Below are positions 59,001-64,000 of a stretch of 64,000 nt of DNA, piece after piece. The stretch lies in assembly GCA_903813345.2 (NCBI GenBank), contig CAIIXF020000008.1, positions 12,936,822 to 13,000,821 of the forward strand. The letters are read 5' to 3'. The translations under genes were made by a program, and so were the position numbers. Positions within the stretch are counted from its first letter, which is position 1. The number at the start of each line of letters is the position of its first letter. Below the pieces are notes generated by a model. The model did not search any database. It was not told the DNA's origin and saw nothing but the letters and a program-made list of their open reading frames with translations. The stretch comes from Owenia fusiformis. Taxonomy: Eukaryota > Annelida > Polychaeta > Sabellida > Oweniidae.

Positions 59001-62000
59001 TCTCCATGAAGGGGTCTTTTTTGTTCAGAGACAAGCAGAGTCCTATTTGAGATTATATACAAATTCTAGAGACAGACCCCATCTGAAGGGTGATGAAGTT
59101 AAAACGACAAAATGGTGGCATAGACCAAATAGAAATAAGAAGTTGGCTGAAAGACCTAGCCTTGTGGAGACTGATGGTTTCAAGTTGCAACCAACTCAAG
59201 ATATTACTGGTCCCTATGCTTGGCAGATTACATTACCTCTGAAGTAAGTGTAACCTCTGAAGTAAGTGTTACCTCTGAAGTAAGTGTATACTCTGATCTC
59301 CACCAACATGATGTACCTACACTGCCCTCTGACTACAAGAGACAATATACAACTTTGACACTGATTACCATAATCACCATATTTAGGGCCCACGGCCACC
59401 CCTTGATAAGCACCCACCCTGCTTCACAAAGTTCATTTCAAGAAATGGCCAAGTATTAATGAATACATTAGAAAATTATCGAATAAGCCATTCTTGGCAA
59501 GAAAACCTGCCATACATGAAATTCCCAAGGGATTTTTGACTTCTTTCATATACATGTATGTGTGCTGATTAGAATTGACTGAAGGAGGTATTTTGAACTT
59601 TTGAAGCATCTCAGGCGCTCACTAATTTCAGAGAATACATGCAGTAGATGTTAAAGATCTCAAGAATGTAGCTTATACTAGGTTTTATCTGATTCTGGAT
59701 GTTAAATGAATGGTTACCTAAATCTTGGCACTGATTGGATAGATATAGGCGTAATCAAAGAGTTGTCTTAAGAGTATAGTAGTTAGAGTATAGATGATAT
59801 CTTCAGTAGCTCTCACAAAGGGTAGGATGTGCAATAACAGTAAAATTGTTTTTTATTTGATTTGTATTTACGACCTATGAGTATCAATCATAGTGTTACC
59901 AGGTTAGTTAGGAACAAACTGTTTACGCCTGTTACTTTCTGTTAAGCGAGGTTTGCATTGACTCTTAGTCCCGTCTTGTCAGTCTCTCTTTGTACTATTT
60001 GGTGGAATATTATCTCACATTATATTGCAATCACTCATGTGTTGTTGTTTTTTGTTTGTCTGACTGTACATGTACATCTGTCGGTTTATCCATCTGTCTG
60101 TCAACAAAAGTGGCATAGTTTATAACTTCTGTCGAAACTTTTAACGTTTTTTTGATTTTTTAACTTTTAATGTTGTTGTATCATTAAACCCCTAAGCTGT
60201 ACCGGTGGTCCCTCAAATTTTGTAAATGGACATTTATATCTCTGAGAAATTGGAATACTGTTATAAAATGAACTTAATTCATTTTCATGTTACAATAGGT
60301 CACACTGGCAAGACAAGTTAGCTTCTTTGGACATTGAGGTTGACCTTATTGATGCTGCCCATATGCTACTGCTACAAATCCTGATGGAGAAAGATGGACA
60401 TGAAGCCGAACTGTTCCAGGAGTTGGCCATACTTGTCCAGACTCAAGCGTTTAAACTGCACAGTTTGGCCAAGCATGCAAATTTTATACACATGCTTACC
60501 CTCACAAGTTTTGAGGTATGGTTATAACAATAAATAAAAACAATTTCAAAATGAGAATATGTCTTTAAATTTCCAAATCGTCTTCCCAGCTTACTTATTT
60601 TGCAAAATGATATGGTTTGCTAATTGAGATTTACTTCTTATGTACTATTATTTATTTAGTTCTATTATCTAGTCATATCAAAACCATTTTTATGTCACCA
60701 CCAAAAAGTGGTGACATACTGTTATGGTCTCCATCGGCGGTTGATAGTTGGTGGTTGGTGGTTGGCGATCGGCGGGTGATGGTTGCCATCTGTAACAAAT
60801 TCATAAGACTTCCAATAACTGAACAAATACTGTTAAGACTGATTTCAATTTTTTTCAAGATCATCTACAAGTTTTCAGAAGTTCAAATTAAGATATCACC
60901 TTCAGTGAAAAAAAGTTAGTCTTTTTTTATTTCAATTTGCTTCAAATTGACCAGTTTTTTCAAAATCATCTACAAGTTATCAGAAGTTCAAATCTGACTT
61001 TAGTTTTTAATTTGACCTTCTCAAGGTCAAAAAAGGTAAAAAGGTATTTTTTCAACTTGCTTCAAATTGACCAATTTTCTTTTCAAAATCATCTTCAAGT
61101 TCTCAAAAGTTCAAATCTGACTATAGATTTGACCTTCAATGACATTCTCAAGGTCAAAAAAGATTTGACCTTCTCAAGGTCAAAAAGGTCTCTTCAACTC
61201 ACTTCAAATTGACCAATTTTTTCAAAATCATCTACAAGTTCTCAGAACTTCAAGTCTGTCTTTAGATTTGAGATTTCACCTTCAATGCACTTCTCAGGGT
61301 CAAAAAGTTTTTTTCAAATCATCTTCAGAGTTTTCAGAAATTTAAATCTGACTTAAGATTGAACTAATAATATTGTGAGCAACTAGGTGGTGACGTTTTG
61401 TCATGTTAATGCCTTGTTAGCCATGTTAGCTGGTTGTATTAATACATGTATATACATGTGGTGTTTTCCAGGTGGGCAATACAGCATTGATCTACAATTT
61501 ATTCACAGAGTTTCAACTGAGCGTTCACAAGACATTTCAAAGCACCTTGTAAGTACCATACATATCTGCTCCATTTGTGAATAGTATCTGTATTTTATTT
61601 ATCCCTATAGCCTATTTTGTATATACTTATTTATGGTCAGGTTCATATCAAGAATCGATCTTACCAAAAGGACATGGGTCATTTGAATGTTTGCCAAATA
61701 ATTGGGCAATTATAAGTACTGTATGGTGTTTAAGATGTTATTTGTCTCTTCTATTCATCTTCTGAATTCAGAGCATGATGTCATTCAAACATTTGCACCA
61801 AAATCATGTTTTGTATTGACGAGTAATAAAAAATGTCATTACATTGCTCTACCACTTAGTTTTGGAGCCAACTCTAATAAAAATGTCATTCATAATGATA
61901 AGTGTTATATTTGTGAATTTTGTAACAGGCAGATGCAGATTTGCCAACTTGAGGTGACGGGGAAAGCTGTAAAGGGAATACTGGGGACCATCTCAGAAGC

Positions 62001-62950
62001 AAGTTTCTCACCTTCTTTTTATCAAGAGGTATTTATTTAGGAATACAGTACAAGGGCCGATCAAAAAGTTTCTTACTGTTATAATAAGAGGAGTTGGATG
62101 CTCAAACTTCTCCTATTGTAAAATCTAGAGCCAACGGTAAGAAACTTTTTGAATGGCCCTTGTACATCTGTTCTTTAATTTTATCCTGAATGTAATATTT
62201 TTAATCTTAAATGAAGTATTTTGAAAATATCCAGAAAAATCTTTTCACAGAAAGATTTTCTAAATCCACACATCTTTACATCTATATATTTTACGTCTAT
62301 AGATGTTTAGAAAAATGTAGTCATGTAAAATATGTTGAACCCAAATTTTTCACAAGTTATACTTTTGCAGAATTGAGGAAAAATTAAAAAATATAGTTAG
62401 GATGATTTTCCCACTTCTTAGGTCTCAAAAGAAGATTAATGGCTATGTTTCATTGTTATTGTGTTCTAGACAGCAGCTACTTTGAAGAATGTAGAGTGGC
62501 ATTTGAGAACCATTCAGATGTTACTAGTTGATTCAAGACTCGAACTTTCTCCTTACATAGAGGTAGAGTAAGGTTATCATTACATAATGGTACAGTGAGG
62601 TTAAACTTACATAGAGGTACAATGGGGTTACATTTACATACTACAGTAGTGCGGTTACATTTACATATGGGTACAGTAGTGAGGTTACATTTACATAGGG
62701 GTACAGTAATATTACCCCTATATGTAGTGACACTAAGGGTCCCAAATGGATTGCGCACAAGCTCTGTATATTCCCATGATAAAATATTTAGTTAAAATAT
62801 GATTAAAGAAATTATAAAAAATCAGCAGAATCCAACATCATCCTTATGCAATCAATGTTAAAATAAAAACATTAAAACATAAATATATTAAATAAATAAT
62901 ATTTTCAGAGCTTTGTTGCAAACTTAAAGGGAGTGTTTCCAGACACCTTT
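38028..62950 (+). CDS. unrecognised conserved-looking multi-exon gene (middle to 3' part)
   Basis: Exons: 38028-38258, 38853-39064, 39446-39492, 39982-40154, 47448-47564, 47810-47914, 48871-48930, 49467-49570, 58968-59243, 60299-60515, 61472-61548, 61929-62028, 62470-62562, then 62909 onward. All have GT-AG borders and every phase joins without a stop, giving 604 codons to the end of exon 13, which strongly supports a real gene. I do not recognise the protein. The first exon is Ser/Thr/Arg-rich (disordered); the rest looks globular, e.g. LQVLIDYLEECMLPATFREL, LVALVGEAVFGGSLYPDPGV, HPDWLIPGEKQYTLHFIQV, EGVFFVQRQAESYLRLYT, MLLLQILMEKDGHEAELF. No signal peptide or membrane segment seen. An upstream first exon must exist before 38028 but was not identified. 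The last exon enters a LINE. Introns of 7.3 kb and 9.4 kb carry nested antisense genes. Confidence 0.85.
40373..40718 (+). repeat. dispersed repeat family B, two partial copies
   Basis: One copy at 40373-40483 and an internally deleted copy at 40505-40718 that keeps both ends (gtggtgacataatattgtta ... tcggtggtgacattttgtca). Confidence 0.75.
40733..40945 (+). repeat. dispersed repeat family A, copy 3
   Basis: Starts 'tatctccccagcattaaagc' and ends near 'gcacccacttgagaaaaaa'; matches the copies at 2631 and (inverted) 5800. Confidence 0.7.
41340..41700. repeat. short-period 'ataccgatca' repeat block with palindrome
   Basis: About twenty occurrences of taccga/taccgatca spaced 10-12 bp apart. 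A perfect 20-bp palindrome AATACCGATGCATCGGTATT lies at 41622-41641. Noncoding. Confidence 0.8.
41705..42099. repeat. C-rich / G-rich inverted minisatellite array
   Basis: About 180 bp of 'cccatttcgcccctt' units followed, after a short centre near 41887, by about 210 bp of the reverse-complement 'gggaaggggcgaaat' units. The G-rich strand of the right half has several closely spaced runs of three or four G. Open frames in all directions reflect the 15-bp repeat. Confidence 0.88.
42390..42640. repeat. degenerate tandem repeat, about 37-bp
   Basis: Successive variants of 'taaaaactccag' and 'cgtaaaaactacca' separated by T-rich stretches. Strongly decayed. Confidence 0.5.
43130..43420. repeat. 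second TACCG palindrome block
   Basis: Repeated 'ttataccgctc' followed by a 51-bp tandem pair ending in TACCGACTAGTCGGTA (43255-43270, perfect palindrome) and TACCGGCTAGTCGGTA (43306-43321, one mismatch). Related in style to 41340-41700. Confidence 0.75.
44027..44400. repeat. minisatellite, about 40-bp unit, nine copies
   Basis: Unit 'ctgaatgcctgaaaatgaca' plus 'ggccatctgtgtcaatggaa'. Its right end overlaps the stop codon and last codons of the minus-strand gene 44377-45762. Confidence 0.9.
44377..45762 (-). CDS. type II membrane protein, probable beta-propeller glycosidase/glycosyltransferase-like
   Basis: Single-exon gene of 461 residues nested antisense in the 7.3 kb intron (40155-47447) of the large plus-strand gene. 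Residues about 11-28 (RTLILGLILIVLCGLFF) form one membrane anchor after a short basic N-terminus, as in Golgi enzymes. The body has regularly spaced segments such as GPIEPRLFTFRNRLLMTFN, KHWIPFIKNNKLYFVHGFDP, LRGGTPMEKYKGSYYISIMH, IVYVSGPI and WYIEEPFVFPVGLLLEGKD, a pattern I associate with five-bladed beta-propeller glycoside hydrolase folds (GH43/GH130-like); this is inference. Intronless structure may mean retroposition. The last seven codons (YSGIQFH) and stop are made of minisatellite sequence. Confidence 0.82.
   Translation of the reverse strand: MNSMLRMNSKRTLILGLILIVLCGLFFTRSTERFFVYYQKPCGDTTYRNSASDKGIKYERQPKLILDETFKHHFIIDGAIFSDKGMALSVPKNISTSLVYSFSPSVEQTAKKMYILNGRDNKFYANSPAILWFKGRLFTTLRIWLQNEAFDLAKKWPANVFQDNAIFTQQFDKFMRPLTNGSLVGMITPKWKIGDGPIEPRLFTFRNRLLMTFNTGYVSSLNKMRDFSFIWDMESNVLIRPRIKGPKPQSQTRDKHWIPFIKNNKLYFVHGFDPLRILKCQLGADACDCHFVMLRGNLSAIFSNVKTPLRGGTPMEKYKGSYYISIMHATLFKKATGLRFYTFNLVVFCTTPKPRIVYVSGPIEVNPDLLKRYPIVRHWYIEEPFVFPVGLLLEGKDSVIIGGHINDHSSVLLRLTGLQAIMKTVISIDQENFKPKRGPPDFTVQAYVKDAATKYSGIQFH
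46915..47360 (+). repeat. family B internal tandem (about 100-bp units)
   Basis: Repeated 'agttcaaatctgacttaaga', 'gagatttgaccttcaatgat', 'ttttcaacttgcttcaaatt' and 'caaaatcatctacaag', ending in 'cataatattgtgagcaacta'. The same array fills the long copy at 60850-61380. Confidence 0.75.
47650..47770 (+). repeat. dispersed repeat family B, partial copy
   Basis: Carries 'agtttccaactttttttgtg' and 'acatggtgacattttgcatg' directly before the exon at 47810. Confidence 0.6.
50522..52547 (-). pseudogene. cyclase-family (kynurenine-formamidase-like) gene, copy 1, frameshifted
   Basis: Exon 1 is 52384-52547 (signal peptide MENKGLLALMIMISSVHG) and exon 2 is 50522-51211, with the same splice sites and phase as copy 2. 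The metal-binding motif HIGTHIDAPVH is intact. One base is missing near 50845 compared with copy 2, just after WLLQ, so the frame ends after three altered residues, removing the last third. Beyond the break the sequence stays open to the original stop region, including NGSGGPVRMFAIWNEVA, so the lesion looks recent or is an assembly error. A minisatellite fills its intron and a foldback element sits just upstream of its start. Confidence 0.85.
51350..51830. repeat. minisatellite, about 57-60 bp unit
   Basis: Tandem 'tctagatgtttcactcctag' plus 'atatttgaccctccaagcat', about eight variable copies, in the intron of cyclase copy 1 and absent from copy 2. Confidence 0.88.
52659..52699 (+). promoter_or_regulatory. 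CCAAT + TATA promoter, left arm of foldback
   Basis: CCAATCA at 52659-52665 and TATAAAAGG at 52691-52699 on the plus strand, facing into the element. The ATG frame begins at 52826. Confidence 0.5.
52826..52948 (+). CDS. small ORF of left foldback arm, truncated version (40 aa)
   Basis: Starts MGVVPNLKSLLENM, the mirror copy of the right-arm frame, but TTTAG replaces TCCAG and stops it after 40 codons. No similarity recognised. Confidence 0.3.
   Translation: MGVVPNLKSLLENMILIREIISINIALKITVHMKYMYDCV
53785..53988 (-). CDS. small ORF of right foldback arm (67 aa)
   Basis: Starts MGVVPNLKSLLENM and ends CSFFQHSSAV; contains Cys and His residues near the C-terminus (CHHC). Not recognised. It lies 135 bp downstream of the minus-strand TATA. 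Confidence 0.35.
   Translation of the reverse strand: MGVVPNLKSLLENMILIREIISINTALKITVHMKYIYDCVQKCLKPLRKILSAFCHHCSFFQHSSAV
54115..54156 (-). promoter_or_regulatory. CCAAT + TATA promoter, right arm of foldback
   Basis: Minus-strand TATAAAAGG (54123-54115) and CCAATCA (54156-54150), mirror image of the left arm, directing transcription back toward the loop. Confidence 0.5.
55020..55215. repeat. short interspersed 'agtgaacacc' repeat
   Basis: Five or more occurrences of 'agtgaacac' preceded by 'acagtaaaacctgtcttag'; a related piece is at 49843-49890 ('acagtaaaacctgtaaagtg'). This is a common kind of dispersed metazoan repeat, noncoding. Confidence 0.55.
56142..58012 (-). CDS. secreted cyclase-family protein (kynurenine-formamidase-like), copy 2, intact
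   Basis: Two exons, 57849-58012 and 56142-56832, joined with TA + T to give Tyr; 284 residues. The start was chosen at MEIKGLLVLMIIISSVHG, a clear signal peptide; an upstream in-frame ATG at 58081 would bury it. The mature part contains the cyclase-family (PF04199) metal-binding motif HIGTHIDAPVHF near residue 65, WEEIFGEIPKGAVIIQHSGW, and the substrate-pocket-like DSLSCESGSNFGSYPAH. In this family manganese- or zinc-dependent hydrolysis of N-formylkynurenine or isatin-type amides is known; the substrate here is unknown. The C-terminus is hydrophobic (SLGLLVNHFITLYLL), which could be a GPI-anchor signal. Nested antisense in the 9.4 kb intron of the large gene. Confidence 0.88.
57145..57684. 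mobile_element. mariner-type foldback MITE with a transposase N-terminus in each arm
   Basis: TA-flanked, inverted ends beginning CAGGGTTTTAAAAAAA (the other end pairs imperfectly). The left arm on the plus strand encodes MPWTPAQKTFVIEKYIKTQS, resembling the start of mariner-like transposases; the right arm on the minus strand carries the same start region in decayed form (ATGCCTTAGACATC). It lies in the intron of cyclase copy 2. Confidence 0.7.
59228..59290 (+). repeat. splice donor region in three 18-bp tandem copies
   Basis: The exon end and donor 'acctctgaa/gtaagtgt' are repeated three times head to tail (donors at 59244, 59262 and 59280). Using the first donor keeps the frame with the next exon; use of the second or third places TAA directly in frame. 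Confidence 0.85.
60691..61412 (+). repeat. dispersed repeat family B, longest copy
   Basis: Starts with the hairpin GTCACCACCAAAAAGTGGTGAC, continues with 'tgttatggtctccatcgg', then five or so 90-110 bp tandem units based on 'aaaatcatctacaagttctc', and ends 'ggtggtgacgttttgtcatg'. Other copies lack part or all of the tandem section. Confidence 0.8.
62051..62162. mobile_element. 112-bp mariner-type MITE
   Basis: TA-flanked inverted ends CAAGGGCCGATCAAAAAGTT / AACTTTTTGAATGGCCCTTG, 23 bp after the exon that ends at 62028. Confidence 0.8.
62553..62715 (+). repeat. 27-bp minisatellite that begins on an exon end and its donor
   Basis: Units of 'ttacatagaggtacagtgag' plus 'gttacat'; the first unit contains the exon end 'ttacatagag' and donor gtagag at 62563. 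Five to six copies. Confidence 0.8.
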
Positions 62951-64000
62951 AAGAGGGGAAGGGTTAACCTGAGAGATCCTGGATTCAACTTCCAGCAGTG
63001 TCAACATGGGGCAGAAATTGCTCATATAAATAATCATTCCAAGCAGTGTAAGTGTGTAGCATATACCTGTAGAGAGAGTTTGTGGTCATACCCCATCTTA
63101 CTAGCCACTGTCTATATTCCCCATAAGAAATCATGCTTTCATACACTGGACTTTTTTGAGATTCTAGAGACTGAAATAGCCATAGCACAATGTAGTACCT
63201 CAAACATATATATATGTGGAGATTTTAATGCAAGAACGGGGATAAAGGCAGATTATGAAACAGAAATATTTGGATCTGACAGTGAGCTCAGTTACCTTTT
63301 ACCCATACTCAATAGCACTTCATTTTTTACTGACAGGGCATCAAATGATATAAATAATCAAGAAATTCTTAGAACAAATGGCAAAGAACTATTAGAATTA
63401 TGTAAGACCACAAATATGCAAATAGCCAATGGGAGAGTGGGTGAAGACAAAAATATTGGAAAATACACCTGCATCAGACCTAATGGTGCTAGTGTGGTAG
63501 ATTATGTAATTGGATCATCAAAGGCTCTCAAGAACATACAAAACTTTAGAATTCAGGCAAAATTACCAGAATCAGACCATTGTCCTATCTCATTTTCAAT
63601 ACTTACTCCAAAATTATCTACTTTAAGCGACTCAAATACTAAATGTACAACAGGTTTATATACTAACATTACTAAGTTCAGATGGAATGAATCAAAATCA
63701 ACTGTTTTTCTGTCAAACCTCAAATCACCATTATGTAATTCAATACTCCATGAAATATCACTTGACCTGAAATACCAGGATTGTCCAATAGAACACACAG
63801 TAGATAAGCTCAATACAACACTCTCACTTGCAGCAGAAAATGTTTTTGTCAAAACAAAAGTATCTAACAAAACCACAAAATTTCCTGCAAATAAATGGTT
63901 TGATGAAAAATGTAAAACTCTGAAATCAAATATTCGCATAGCAGAAAAATTAGGAACAGAAACGAGTGCTCTACATAAAGAATATAAAAGTCAAAAGCAA
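62909..64000 (+). mobile_element. LINE endonuclease ORF, in frame with a host exon, runs off the right edge
   Basis: From the acceptor at 62907-62908 a frame stays open for 364 codons to the window end. The first 15 or so codons (SFVANLKGVFPDTF) look like the host gene. From roughly 62950 the sequence becomes a non-LTR endonuclease: ILLATVYIPHK near 63095, ICGDFNARTG near 63215 and SDHCPISFS near 63572, then the linker to RT. The LINE 5' boundary is not visible. The intact frame suggests a fairly young insertion. Confidence 0.85.

Noticed and set aside
62477-62795. Frames of 93 and 66 codons with Cys-Asn or Leu-His repeats on the two strands
   Set aside because: They read through the 27-bp minisatellite; the first part is antisense to a spliced host exon.
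63553-63939. Minus-strand 128-codon frame
   Set aside because: Antisense to the continuous LINE endonuclease frame, which has clear motifs.

Overview
This 64 kb window is eukaryotic, AT-rich and dominated by introns and repeats. Splice sites are conventional GT-AG, genes are split into short exons, and an antisense LTR retrotransposon, CR1-like LINEs, hAT and mariner-type MITEs and many minisatellites are present. The protein similarities (PP2A B56, CGRRF1, a metazoan cyclase-family enzyme) indicate an animal. Repeat style and frequent catgtacatg motifs suggest a marine lophotrochozoan, probably a mollusc; this taxonomic guess is inference.

Layout. (1) 1-10200, minus strand: the 5' part of a protein phosphatase 2A B56 regulatory subunit gene (PPP2R5C/D type), six coding exons, running off the left edge. 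(2) 10201-10935: a compact head-to-head promoter. (3) 10936-24331, plus strand: a six-exon CGRRF1 orthologue (RING E3 ligase). Its first intron carries a 7.7 kb antisense LTR retrotransposon (11468-19203) with nearly identical 2.3 kb LTRs, a tRNA-Leu primer site and one intact Gag-protease ORF, but no reverse transcriptase, RNase H or integrase. (4) 25745-26947, plus: an unrecognised intronless-looking 400-codon ORF. (5) 28.4-31.7 kb: a promoter-like palindrome and about 1.4 kb of 39-bp-period minisatellite. (6) 31717-37380, minus: a decayed CR1-like LINE split by a hAT-type element with a perfect 8-bp target duplication. (7) 38028 to at least 62950, plus: a multi-exon gene I do not recognise; 13 complete exons with consistent phase give 604 codons and a fourteenth exon runs in frame into a LINE endonuclease ORF that continues past the right edge.

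The introns of gene (7) host three minus-strand genes: a single-exon type II membrane protein resembling beta-propeller glycosidases (44377-45762) and two tandem copies of a secreted cyclase/kynurenine-formamidase-like gene. The left cyclase copy (50522-52547) has a 1-bp deletion; the right one (56142-58012) is intact. The duplication unit reaches both flanking exons of the host gene.

The best candidates for undescribed biology are the pol-less but apparently young LTR element, a 1.54 kb foldback element (52636-54179) whose arms each carry an inward-facing CCAAT/TATA promoter and a small ORF, palindromic TACCGA...TCGGTA repeats around a C-rich/G-rich inverted array (41.3-43.4 kb), and minisatellites built on splice donors or on a stop codon in the host genes.
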